54,835 nt of DNA from Pseudonocardia halophobica (GTDB lineage Bacteria > Actinomycetota > Actinomycetes > Mycobacteriales > Pseudonocardiaceae), in the NCBI RefSeq assembly GCF_027922425.1, contig NZ_BSFQ01000047.1, positions 1 through 54,835 on the forward strand, in the 5' to 3' direction. A program made the position numbers and the translations under genes. Below the pieces are notes generated by a model. The model saw only the letters and a program-made list of their open reading frames with translations. It did not search any database and was not told where the DNA came from. This document shows, one piece after another, positions 40,636 to 48,865 of this stretch (its first letter is position 1; every line of letters begins with the position of its first letter).

Positions 40636-42321
40636 ATGGCCAAGGAACTCAAGTTCGGCGTGGACGCCCGCAGGGCGCTCCAAGCCGGGGTGGACCAGCT
40701 CGCCGAGGCCGTCAAGAGCACGCTGGGCCCGAAAGGCCGTAACGTCGTCCTGGAGAAGATCACCGGCACGCCCGAGGTGACCAACGACGGCGTGACCATC
40801 GCCCGCGAGATCCACCTGCGCGACCCCTTCGAGAACATGGGCGCGCAGATCCTCAAGGAAGCGGCGATCAAGACCAACGACACCGTCGGCGACGGCACCA
40901 CCACGGCGACCGTGGTGGCCCAGGCCATCGTCCGCGAGGGCATGAAGGCCATCCAGTCCGGCGGGAACCCGGTGCTGGTCAAGCGGGGCATCGACCTCGC
41001 CGTCGGCCGGATCGTCGAGAGGCTCGCCGCCGTGGCGCACCCCGTCGACTCGCTCGAGCACCTCTCCCGCGTGGCCGCCATCTCGGCGAACGACGACGAG
41101 ACCATCGGCTCGGTCATCGCCAAGACCCTGCACACCGTCGGGGACGACGGCGTGATCTCCGTCGACGACGGCCCGGTCCTCGGGCTGACCGTGAACTTCG
41201 TCGAGGACTTCGAGTTCGACAACGGCTACGTCTCGCCCTACCTGGTCACCGACCCGGGCTCGATGATGGCCGTCCTGGACGACCCGTACATCCTGCTGTC
41301 CGCCGAGAAGATCACGGACGTCCGGCAGCTGATGCCGGTGCTCGAGAAGCTCATGCGGGACCCGCGGCCGCTGGTCATCGTGGCCGAGAAGGTCGAGGGC
41401 ACCGCGCTGCAGATGCTGGTGCACAACCACGTCAACGGGCACCTCAAGGTCACCGCGATCCAGGCGCCCGGGTTCGGCGAGAAGCGCATCCACCTGCTGG
41501 AGGACCTGGCCGCGCTGACCGGCGCGAAGGTGCACTCCAAGGCGTCGAGCTTCGCGCTGGAGCAGATGACGACCGAGCACCTCGGCCGGACCACGCAGGT
41601 CCGGGCGACCAACGAGCAGTGCGTGTTCATCGGCGGGCACGGCTCGAAGGAGGCCGTCGAGCAGCGGCTCTCGCAGCTGCGGGCCGAGATGGCGCGCGCG
41701 ACGATCGGCACGGACGAGGACTGGCTCAACGACCGCATCGCCCGGCTCTCCGGCAAGGCCGCCATCATCTCCGTGGGCGCGCCGACGAACGCGGAGCTCA
41801 AGGAGATCCGGCACCGCGTCGACGACTCGCTGCAGGCGACCCGGGCCGCCATGGCCGAGGGCATCGTCGCGGGCGGCGGGTCGGCGCTGCTGCACGCCGA
41901 GTCCGCGCTCGACGGGCTGGACGTGGACGGCGACTACCGGATCGGCGTCGAGATCGTGCGGGCCGCACTGTCCGAGCCCGTGCACCTGATCGCGTCCAAC
42001 GCCGGCTACGACGGCGCCGACGTCGTCAAGCAGGTCACGGACCTGGGTGTCGACGAGGGCTTCGACGCCCTGCAGGGCCGCTTCGGCGACATGGTCGAGA
42101 TGGGCATCATCGACCCGCTCCGGGTCGTCCGCTCCGCCCTGCAGAACGGCGCCTCCGTCGCCGGCCTGATCCTCACCACGAACTCGCTGGTGGCGGAGGA
42201 GCAGACGCCCTGGAACAAGGCGCTGATGACGGAGTTCGGGCCGCTCGACGAGGGCATCCCGCAGCCCAGCCCGGACTCGTCGACGCCGCAGTCCCTGGGC
42301 CTGGGCCCGTCGGTCGGCTGA
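40636..42321 (+). CDS. mimG: GroEL-like chaperonin dedicated to the monooxygenase
   Basis: A 561-residue group I chaperonin paralogue. ATP-site motifs are intact: STLGPKGRNVVLEK (28-41), NDGVTIA (50-56), VGDGTTTATVVAQA (84-97), and the catalytic Asp in RVDDSLQATRAAMAEG with IVAGGGSALL. The C-terminus lacks the GGM-rich tail of housekeeping GroEL and ends in a Pro/Ser-rich segment (PQPSPDSSTPQS). Mycobacterial work showed that such a protein (MimG) is needed to make active MimABCD, so its role here is inferred to be assembly of the hydroxylase. No groES is adjacent. ATG 40636 has GGGAGG. Confidence 0.92.
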   Translation: MAKELKFGVDARRALQAGVDQLAEAVKSTLGPKGRNVVLEKITGTPEVTNDGVTIAREIHLRDPFENMGAQILKEAAIKTNDTVGDGTTTATVVAQAIVREGMKAIQSGGNPVLVKRGIDLAVGRIVERLAAVAHPVDSLEHLSRVAAISANDDETIGSVIAKTLHTVGDDGVISVDDGPVLGLTVNFVEDFEFDNGYVSPYLVTDPGSMMAVLDDPYILLSAEKITDVRQLMPVLEKLMRDPRPLVIVAEKVEGTALQMLVHNHVNGHLKVTAIQAPGFGEKRIHLLEDLAALTGAKVHSKASSFALEQMTTEHLGRTTQVRATNEQCVFIGGHGSKEAVEQRLSQLRAEMARATIGTDEDWLNDRIARLSGKAAIISVGAPTNAELKEIRHRVDDSLQATRAAMAEGIVAGGGSALLHAESALDGLDVDGDYRIGVEIVRAALSEPVHLIASNAGYDGADVVKQVTDLGVDEGFDALQGRFGDMVEMGIIDPLRVVRSALQNGASVAGLILTTNSLVAEEQTPWNKALMTEFGPLDEGIPQPSPDSSTPQSLGLGPSVG

Positions 42322-42338
42322 GCCGGGAACCGCATCAT

Positions 42339-42426
42339 GGAACCATAATGCGCGACAGCAACGAGCTGGAGCGCATTATGGTTCCCTAATGCGCGAAATG
42401 CTGGTCTGAATTCGCATTCTGGGTCC
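42339..42426. repeat. Cluster of four GGAACCATAATGCGC-like motifs
   Basis: A perfect 15-bp inverted repeat (42339-42353 and 42371-42385, 17-nt loop). An overlapping third copy GGTTCCCTAATGCGC (42380-42394, three differences from the first arm) and a fourth inverted copy (42413-42426, two differences over 14 bp) follow. The AT-rich core CATTATGG stands out in this GC-rich DNA. The unit lies between the chaperonin and amidohydrolase genes and could be a terminator, or a tandem operator for the amidohydrolase promoter. Confidence 0.7.
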
Positions 42427-42449
42427 ATGGCGCGACGGGAGAAGGCGCG

Positions 42450-43562
42450 GTGTACGAGGTCGGCGGGGAGCGCTACGTCGTCGTCGACGCCCATGTGCAC
42501 GCGTGGGACGGCAGCCCGCACAACCAGGCGGGCCCGGCGGGCGAGCAGTTCGTCGCCGACCTCCACCACCGGCACCGCGCCCTCGACCGGTCGCCCCGGC
42601 CGATCCCGTTCGACGAGTTCGCCGCAGTCGGTGAGCGCTCCCTGGTCACCGACCTGCTCGGCAGGGGACACGTCGACCGGGCGGTGCTGCAGCCGCTCGG
42701 GCTGGGAGCGTTGTTCGTCCTCGGGTTCGCGCCGTCGGCCTGGTCCGCGGAGCTCGCGGAGGGGCTCGCCGGCCGGTTCGCCGTGACCGGCGAGCTCGAC
42801 CCGGCCGACGAGGGCGGTCGCCGCGGGATCGTCGCCCGGGTCCGGCGGGAGGACCTCCGCGGCCTGTCGCTGACGTCCGGGACCCGCCCGGAGGCCCGCC
42901 TCGAGCTCGACGACCCGGCCCTGCGCCGGGCACTCGGTCGGGCCGAGCAGGCGGGCGCCGCCGTCGTGCACCTGGGGGTCGGGGCGGTCGCGCATCCGGC
43001 CGCCGGGGCCCCCGCCTGGAGCCACGGCGGCGTCCCGGAACGTCCGACGGGCTCCGGGCGGGTCCGCGCGCGCTGGCCGAGCTGGGCCGAACCGGTGCGT
43101 TCCGGGTCGGCCCTGCCCGTCCGGGAGCGCGACGCCCGGCCGGCGCCGGCCGGCCGCATCGATCCCGGGCAGGTCCGGGTGCTGGTCTCGGCGCTCCCGC
43201 GGGTGCGCTTCGTGCTGGGGGCGGGCTGGCTGCCGACGCCGGTCCTGACCCGGCTCGCCCAGCTGCCCGGGGTGCACGTGCTGCTCACCGAGGTCCTCGC
43301 CGGCCTGCGGACCCATCCGCGGGAGGCGGGGGAGGCGCTCGACGCGCTGCTGGCCGCGTTCGGGCCGGAGCGGCTGTTGTTCGGCAGCGGATACCCGCTG
43401 GTGCGCCCGGAGCGGCTGGTCGGGGAGACGGCGTCGGCGCTGCTCGCGCGGGGGCTCGGCCCCTCCGCGGTGCAGGCCGTGCTGGGGGCCAACGCGGCCC
43501 GCCTCTACCGGCTGCCCGTGCCGGAGGCGTTGGTCGCGCACTCCGTCGCCCGCGCCCGCTGA
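42450..43562 (+). CDS. Amidohydrolase_2-fold protein of the monooxygenase cluster
   Basis: A 370-residue TIM-barrel protein of the amidohydrolase 2 family, as found next to many prm/mim clusters. The first metal motif is present (VVDAHVHAWDG), but the late motif normally reading GSDYP is GSGYP here, so the catalytic Asp is missing. A fairly long Arg/Pro-rich insert (about 190-240) interrupts the barrel. Loss of the Asp argues against normal hydrolase action; a structural or assembly role is possible. GTG 42450 has GGGAGAAGG upstream. Confidence 0.8.
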   Translation: MYEVGGERYVVVDAHVHAWDGSPHNQAGPAGEQFVADLHHRHRALDRSPRPIPFDEFAAVGERSLVTDLLGRGHVDRAVLQPLGLGALFVLGFAPSAWSAELAEGLAGRFAVTGELDPADEGGRRGIVARVRREDLRGLSLTSGTRPEARLELDDPALRRALGRAEQAGAAVVHLGVGAVAHPAAGAPAWSHGGVPERPTGSGRVRARWPSWAEPVRSGSALPVRERDARPAPAGRIDPGQVRVLVSALPRVRFVLGAGWLPTPVLTRLAQLPGVHVLLTEVLAGLRTHPREAGEALDALLAAFGPERLLFGSGYPLVRPERLVGETASALLARGLGPSAVQAVLGANAARLYRLPVPEALVAHSVARAR

Positions 43563-43584
43563 CGACGCACCCCGGACACACCGA

Positions 43585-43612
43585 CGGCCCGGCCCCCGAG
43601 GGGACCGGGCCG
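43585..43612. terminator. Hairpin between convergent amidohydrolase and MHS transporter genes
   Basis: Arms CGGCCCGG (43585-43592) and CCGGGCCG (43605-43612) with further CCCC/GGGG pairing inside, in the 65-bp gap between two stops. A bidirectional terminator that ends the monooxygenase cluster. Confidence 0.8.
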
Positions 43613-43627
43613 CCGGTGCGTGTGCGG

Positions 43628-45073
43628 TCAGCCTGCGGAGGAGCCGCCGTCGCCCGTCGTGGGGGGCGTCGGGCCGGGCGTCGACGAGGGCGCCCCGGCC
43701 ATCGCCGGCTCGCGCTCCGGCACGTAGTGGTCCGTGCCCGGGATGCGGGTCGGGTGCGAGATGTCGATCCCGGCCGTCTCGGGCATCCGGATCAGCGGGT
43801 AGATGGCCACGGCGGCGGAGAGCATCAGGTAGAAGGCCGGGACGTAGGTGTTCCCGGTCGCGGCGATGAGGGTCTCGTTGATCAGCGGCGCCGTACCGCC
43901 GAAGGCGGCCGTCGAGGTGGCGTAGCCGATCGAGAAGCCGCCGTAGCGGTTGCGGGTGGGGAACATGGCCGGCAGCGCCGAGCCGATCACGCCGAGCATC
44001 ATGACCAGCTGCAGGCCAAGGATCGCGATGCCGATCGTGACGGGCAGCCAGCTCTTCAGGCTGATCAGCCAGAAGGCCGGGATCGCGAGCACGAAGGTGC
44101 TGATCGCCGAGCCGAGCAGCAGCGGCTTGCGGCCGATCCTGTCGGACAGCCGCCCGATCGGCGTGATGATCACCATCATGATCAGCATGACGCCGATCAG
44201 CACGAACAGCGCCTCGGTCTCGTCGATGTCGATCGTGTCCGTGAGGTAGCTCGGCATGTACGTCAGCAACGTGTAGTTGGCGACGTTGAGCAGCATGACG
44301 AAGCCGATGAGGTGCAGGATCTGCGGCCACACGTTGCGGCAGACCTCGCGGAAGGGCGCCGAGGTGGTGGTGTGGTCCTGCTCGGCGGCGCGGAAGGCCG
44401 GGGTGTCCTCGAGCTTGGACCGCAGGTAGAAGCCGACGAGGCCGAGCGGCCCGGCGACGAGGAACGGGATGCGCCAGCCCCAGCTGTTGAGCGCCTCCTC
44501 GGACAGGCCCAGCTGGACGGCCGTGGCCAGGATGGCGCCCAGCACGGTGCCGGCGAGGGTGCCGAACTCGAGGAACGACCCGAAGAAGCCCCGCCGCCTG
44601 TACGGGGCGTACTCGGCGATGAACGTCGCCGCCCCGCCGTACTCGCCGCCGGTGGAGAAGCCCTGTACCAGCCGGAACGTCAGCAGCAGGATCGGCGCCG
44701 CGAGCCCGATGACGGTGAAGCTCGGCAGCAGGCCGATGAGGAAGGTCGCCCCCGCCATCAGCACGATCGTCACGGCCAGTACCTGGCGCCGGCCGTACCG
44801 GTCGCCCAGCGGGCCCAGGATGATCCCGCCCAGCGGCCGGAGCACGAAGGGGATCGCGATCCCGGCGAACACGAAGATCGACTGTGCCGTGGGACTGAAC
44901 TCCGGGAAGAAGTTCAGGCCGATCTGCGTGGTCAGGTAGGCGTAGACGGCGTAGTCGAACCACTCGACGCCGTTCCCGATGGCCGCACCGGCCACCGCCT
45001 TCTTCACGGTCGCCGGGTCGGCCTCCTCGACCTGGTGCCGGTTCCCGTGACCTTCCGCGTTGGATTCGCTCAT
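43628..45073 (-). CDS. Metabolite:H+ symporter (MHS family MFS)
   Basis: A 481-residue permease with twelve helices. MHS hallmarks: GNGVEWFDYAVYAYLTTQIG at helix 1, RPLGGIILGPLGDRYGRRQV (motif A), RLVQGFSTGGEYGGAATFIA and the ProP/ShiA-like SWGWRIPFLVAGPLGLVGFY. These carry organic acids, shikimate, proline/betaine or related compounds inward. The C-terminal ~40 residues are Pro/Thr-rich. ATG 45073 is preceded by GGGGGA; a GTG at 45076 is an alternative. Its closeness to the monooxygenase cluster suggests, weakly, uptake of a related metabolite. Confidence 0.9.
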   Translation of the reverse strand: MSESNAEGHGNRHQVEEADPATVKKAVAGAAIGNGVEWFDYAVYAYLTTQIGLNFFPEFSPTAQSIFVFAGIAIPFVLRPLGGIILGPLGDRYGRRQVLAVTIVLMAGATFLIGLLPSFTVIGLAAPILLLTFRLVQGFSTGGEYGGAATFIAEYAPYRRRGFFGSFLEFGTLAGTVLGAILATAVQLGLSEEALNSWGWRIPFLVAGPLGLVGFYLRSKLEDTPAFRAAEQDHTTTSAPFREVCRNVWPQILHLIGFVMLLNVANYTLLTYMPSYLTDTIDIDETEALFVLIGVMLIMMVIITPIGRLSDRIGRKPLLLGSAISTFVLAIPAFWLISLKSWLPVTIGIAILGLQLVMMLGVIGSALPAMFPTRNRYGGFSIGYATSTAAFGGTAPLINETLIAATGNTYVPAFYLMLSAAVAIYPLIRMPETAGIDISHPTRIPGTDHYVPEREPAMAGAPSSTPGPTPPTTGDGGSSAG

Positions 45074-45210
45074 CACGTCCCCCGTGTCGGTTGACGGACC
45101 ACGCTAGGTGAACCGTTCGGTGCGCGCAGGGCGTGGCGGAGGGACGACCAGCCGCTAAACCTGACCGCCGGGGCCGGTACCGGGGGACTCGTGCCGGCCT
45201 GAGAGGCCGG

Positions 45211-46299
45211 TCACGGACGCGGTCCGGCTACGCCGGGTGATGCGTGCCCCCACCGTGGGACGGAGCGGAACCCGCAGGTGGGAGCGGTCCATACGTACGT
45301 CCAACACGGCCGTCCATCGGGCGTCGTGATCCGGACGCGCACGTAGTCGGGGCCCTCGAACCGGTCGAGCCGGGGGAGGAGGGCGGCCGGGTCCCGCAGC
45401 GGGACGACGTGGCCGGGCACGCCGGGCCCGGCGTCGCGGAGCATCGCGGGGTAGCCGAGGCCGGTGTCGAGCAGCGTCCCCGGGACCGTGACCGGCTCGG
45501 CGGGGCCCGCCGCGGCCTCCGCCAGCAGGTGCCAGGAACGCTCGCCGGGCTGGAGGGTGCCGTAGACGAACAGCCGGGCGGGCCAGGCGTCCGGATCGGG
45601 CGCACCCGTCACGGTGGTCGCGTCCAGGCCGTCCGACGGGGCGCGCTCGCCCCGCAGCACGCGGGCGGCGGTCTGGGGGAGGTCGGCGCAGCGGACCGGC
45701 TCGCCGTCGACGAGCAGCGGGCGGCGGATGCCGGCCAGCCCGACGTACGCCAGGACGTCGTCGAGCAGGGTGCCGTCCTCGGTGCGGACCTCGCCGGTGT
45801 GCACGCGGGCCAGGCGGTAGCGGCCGGAGGACCGGCCCTCGCACACGTCGAGCACCCCGACCTGCTCGGGCGTCGCGAACCACACGGAGTGCTCCTCGAC
45901 CTGGCCCGGGGCGGCAGCGAGCACCGCCGGCCGCTGGTCGTCGACCACGCGCAGGCCGTGCGCCCACACCGCGGCGAGCCCCGTCGTCCGGCCCCGGAGC
46001 ACGACGACGGGGCCGGCCAGCCCCAGCTCGCGGCGCAGCCAGCCGATCTTCGCCGGGTTGCGGTTGGAGCCGTAGGTCAGCAACGGGACGCGGGCGGCCA
46101 GCGGCGGCGCGCCGCGCCCGGCGAGCCAGGTGTCGAGGTCGGTGCCGGGACCGGGGCCGCTGACCCGCCACGAGGAGCGGGCGGACGGGTCGGGCGTCAG
46201 GGCGAGCCCACCGCCGTCGACGTGCACGAACGAGCGGTCCGGCACCACCCCGGGGTACGGCGCGGCGGGGAACGCGGCGTCGGGGAAGTCGGGGAGCAT
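45211..46299 (-). CDS. Gamma-glutamylcyclotransferase-like (GGCT fold) protein, two domains
   Basis: A 362-residue protein with two GGCT-like segments: VPLLTYGSNRNPAKIGWLRR near residue 70-90 and ARLFVYGTLQPGERSWHLLA near 245-265. The YGS/YGT loop is the substrate-binding element of the GGCT/AIG2 fold. In the C-terminal domain the later acid appears in LPRLDRFEGPDYVRVRI. Cyclotransferases cleave gamma-glutamyl amines to 5-oxoproline. Fusion of two copies suggests one may be structural. Substrate unknown. ATG 46299. Confidence 0.75.
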   Translation of the reverse strand: MLPDFPDAAFPAAPYPGVVPDRSFVHVDGGGLALTPDPSARSSWRVSGPGPGTDLDTWLAGRGAPPLAARVPLLTYGSNRNPAKIGWLRRELGLAGPVVVLRGRTTGLAAVWAHGLRVVDDQRPAVLAAAPGQVEEHSVWFATPEQVGVLDVCEGRSSGRYRLARVHTGEVRTEDGTLLDDVLAYVGLAGIRRPLLVDGEPVRCADLPQTAARVLRGERAPSDGLDATTVTGAPDPDAWPARLFVYGTLQPGERSWHLLAEAAAGPAEPVTVPGTLLDTGLGYPAMLRDAGPGVPGHVVPLRDPAALLPRLDRFEGPDYVRVRITTPDGRPCWTYVWTAPTCGFRSVPRWGHASPGVAGPRP

Positions 46300-46337
46300 C
46301 CCCCGCAGTATGGAGCGGGTTCACCCTTGCGGGCTCG

Positions 46338-47495
46338 TCAGAGACCGTGCCGGTCGTTGAGCCGGGCGGCCTGGCGGGTCAGGTGGTCGCGCTCGGCGAG
46401 GTTCGGGGCCTTCCGGGCCGCCTCGGCGTACAGCCGTGCCGCCGTCCCCGGGTCGCCGTCGCGTTCGTGCAGGTAGGCCGCCACGGCGGTGTGGCGGGGG
46501 AGCGTGTCGTCGAGCGCCGCGAGCGCCGCCAGCCCGGCGCGGGGTCCGTCGGCCTCGCCGACCGCGACCGCGCGGTTGAGCCGGACGACGGGGCTGTCGG
46601 TCAGGCGCACGAGCTCGTCGTACCACTCGACGATCTGCACCCAGTCGGTCTCCTCGGCGGTGCGCGCGTCGGCGTGCAGGGCCGCGATGGCCGCCTGGGC
46701 CTGGAACTCGCCGAGGCGGTCGCGGGCCAGCGCCGCCTGCAGGATCGCGACGCCCTCGGCGATCGCCCCGGTGTCCCACCGGCCGCGGTCCTGCTCGGCC
46801 AGCGGCACCAGGCTGCCGTCGGGCGCGGTCCGGGCGGCGCGCCGGGCGTGGTGGAGCAGCATGAGGGCCAGCAGCCCCGCCACCTCAGGATGGTCGATCG
46901 CGGCCGCGAGCTGCCGGGTGAGCCGGATGGCCTCGGCGGCGAGGTCGACGTCGCCCGAGTAGCCCTCGTTGAAGACCAGGTAGAGGACACGGAGCACGTT
47001 CGCGACGTCCCCGGGCCGGTCGAACCGCACGTCGGAGACGGTGCGCTTGGCCCGGCTGATGCGCTGCGCCATGGTCGCCTCGGGCACGAGGTAGGCCTGG
47101 GCGATCTGGCGGGTGGTCAGCCCGCCCACGGCGCGCAGCGTGAGCGCGACCGCGGACGAGGGCGTCAGCGACGGGTGGGCGCACAGGAAGTAGAGCTGGA
47201 GCGTGTCGTCCGTCGCGGGCGCCGGCCCCGGCGCCGGCTCCACGTCGACGAGGTCCTCGCGCCTGCGGCGGGCGGCGTCGGAGCGGGTCGCGTCGAGGAA
47301 CTTGCGCCAGGCCACCGTGACCAGCCAGCCCTTCGGGTCCCGCGGCGGGTCGGCCGGCCACACGCGCAGCGCCTCGACGAGCGCGTCCTGCGCGGCGTCC
47401 TCGGCCGCCGCGAAGTCGGCTCCGCGACGGACGAGGACCCCGAGCACGCTCGGCGTGAGGCTCCGGAGCAGGACCTCGTTCACCGGCGAGGTCAC
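46338..47495 (-). CDS. ECF-type RNA polymerase sigma factor, ECF42-like
   Basis: A 385-residue sigma factor with a long C-terminal extension. Sigma-2 region: AAEDAAQDALVEALRVWPAD, then GWLVTVAWRKFLDATRSDAA. Sigma-4 region: GLTTRQIAQAYLVPEATMAQ, then RISRAKRTVSD. The extension begins with YLVFNEGYSGD and is TPR-like and helical, ending DHLTRQAARLNDRHGL. This architecture and the neighbouring DGPF/YCII gene identify the ECF42 group, where the extension is needed for activity. GTG 47495 overlaps the DGPF gene stop by 4 bp. Confidence 0.9.
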   Translation of the reverse strand: MTSPVNEVLLRSLTPSVLGVLVRRGADFAAAEDAAQDALVEALRVWPADPPRDPKGWLVTVAWRKFLDATRSDAARRRREDLVDVEPAPGPAPATDDTLQLYFLCAHPSLTPSSAVALTLRAVGGLTTRQIAQAYLVPEATMAQRISRAKRTVSDVRFDRPGDVANVLRVLYLVFNEGYSGDVDLAAEAIRLTRQLAAAIDHPEVAGLLALMLLHHARRAARTAPDGSLVPLAEQDRGRWDTGAIAEGVAILQAALARDRLGEFQAQAAIAALHADARTAEETDWVQIVEWYDELVRLTDSPVVRLNRAVAVGEADGPRAGLAALAALDDTLPRHTAVAAYLHERDGDPGTAARLYAEAARKAPNLAERDHLTRQAARLNDRHGL

Positions 47496-47899
47496 TCCGT
47501 GACGGTGGGCGGGGCGGTCAGGAACGGGCGCACCTCCAGCCACTCGTGGATCGGCTCGCCCCCCTTCCCGGGTGCGGCCGAGAGCTCCCCGGCCAGCTCG
47601 AGGGCGCGCTCGTAGCTGTCGACGTCGATCACCATCCAGCCCGCGATGAGGTCCTTGGTCTCGGCGAACGGGCCGTCGGTGACCGGCGGGCGCCCCTCGC
47701 CGTCGTACCGGACGAACGTCCCCTCGGGGGCGAGCGCCTGGCCGTCGACGAACTCGCCGGTCCCCTCGAGCCGGGTCGCGAAGTCCTGCATGTACTGCAC
47801 GTGCGCCGAGATCTCCTCCGGCGTCCACCGGTCCATCGGCACGTCGTTGACCGCCGCCGGCGCGCCGCGGTAGTGCTTGAGAAGCAGGTACTTGGCCAT
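47492..47899 (-). CDS. YCII/DGPF-family protein, partner of the sigma factor
   Basis: A 135-residue dimeric alpha-beta barrel protein. The group-defining motif DGPFAETKDLIAGW is present near residue 75-88, and the N-terminus AKYLLLKHYRGAP is typical. DGPF proteins are almost always encoded beside ECF41/ECF42 sigma factors; their biochemical role is not established. ATG 47899. It is the first gene of a two-gene operon with the sigma factor. Confidence 0.88.
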   Translation of the reverse strand: MAKYLLLKHYRGAPAAVNDVPMDRWTPEEISAHVQYMQDFATRLEGTGEFVDGQALAPEGTFVRYDGEGRPPVTDGPFAETKDLIAGWMVIDVDSYERALELAGELSAAPGKGGEPIHEWLEVRPFLTAPPTVTE

Positions 47900-47938
47900 C
47901 GTGTTCTCCTCGGTCGGCGTGACCCGTCGTGGTCACGT

Positions 47939-48865
47939 TCACCGCGGGGACGGTGCCGGTCCAGGGTTCTCGACATCGCCGCCGAAGAATTCCGGAACTC
48001 GTCGTCGGCCGCGGAGGAGGCGGGCCACCGGGCCGCGCGGCGAGGCGACGAGCGCGACGACGAAGCAGCCCGTGCACACCAGCCCCATCGCGCCGGCGAT
48101 CGAGCTGTCGAAGGTGAGCGCGAGGACGTGCCCGGCGACCGCGCCCACCCACCCCACGGCGACGGCCACGGCCACCATCGCGGCGAGGCTGCGGGTCACG
48201 AGGAAGGCCGTCGCGGCGGGGACGATCAGCATCGTGACGACGAGGATCGCGCCGACCGCCTCGAAGGCCGACACGGCGGTGATCGCGACCGCGACCAGCA
48301 GCAACCGGGACAGCAGCCGCGGCCGCAGCCCGGTGACCCGGCCGAAGTGCGGGTCGAAGGTCGTGGCCCGCAGCTCCTTCCACAGCGCCGTGACCAGGAC
48401 CAGGTTGAGCAGCACGACCACGGCGAGGACCACGCCGGCGCGGGCGAGGTCCACGCCCGCGATCGTGACGACGTCGAACGGGGTGAACGCGATCTCCCCG
48501 TAGATCGTGGAGTCGAGGTCGAGGTGGATGTCCGAGGCGTAGCGGGTGATGCCGAGGACGCCGAGCGAGAACAACGCGGGGAAGACCAGCGCAATCGCCG
48601 CGTCGGAGGCCACGAGCCCGGTCGCCCGGACGGCGTCGATCCCGAGCACGCAGAGCACGGCGAAGGCGGCGGCGCCGGCGACCACCGGCACCGGCGCCCG
48701 CGTCTCGGCGATCAGCCACACGGCCACGATGCCCGGCAGCACGGCGTGGCTGACGGCGTCGGCGAGCAGGGCCAACCGGCGCAGCACGAGGAACGGGCCG
48801 AGCAGCCCGCACGCTGTCGCGGTCAGGCCCGCGACCAGGACGATCGTGAGGTCGTCGGCGGTCAC
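47939..48865 (-). CDS. Metal ABC transporter permease 2 (MntD/TroD/ZnuB type)
   Basis: A 308-residue inner-membrane permease with about eight or nine helices of the ABC-3 family: GLLGPFLVLRRLALLADAVS with AVLPGIV, the FSLGVLGI helix and AFEAVGAILVVTMLIVPAATA. It ends with a short basic tail. GTG 48865 overlaps the stop of permease 1 (GTGA), so both are co-translated. Together the four genes form a divalent-metal importer. Confidence 0.9.
   Translation of the reverse strand: MTADDLTIVLVAGLTATACGLLGPFLVLRRLALLADAVSHAVLPGIVAVWLIAETRAPVPVVAGAAAFAVLCVLGIDAVRATGLVASDAAIALVFPALFSLGVLGITRYASDIHLDLDSTIYGEIAFTPFDVVTIAGVDLARAGVVLAVVVLLNLVLVTALWKELRATTFDPHFGRVTGLRPRLLSRLLLVAVAITAVSAFEAVGAILVVTMLIVPAATAFLVTRSLAAMVAVAVAVGWVGAVAGHVLALTFDSSIAGAMGLVCTGCFVVALVASPRGPVARLLRGRRRVPEFFGGDVENPGPAPSPR

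Noticed and set aside
42006..44963. 985-residue minus-strand open frame
   Set aside because: Runs antisense through the chaperonin and amidohydrolase genes and out of frame through the MHS transporter; no motifs.
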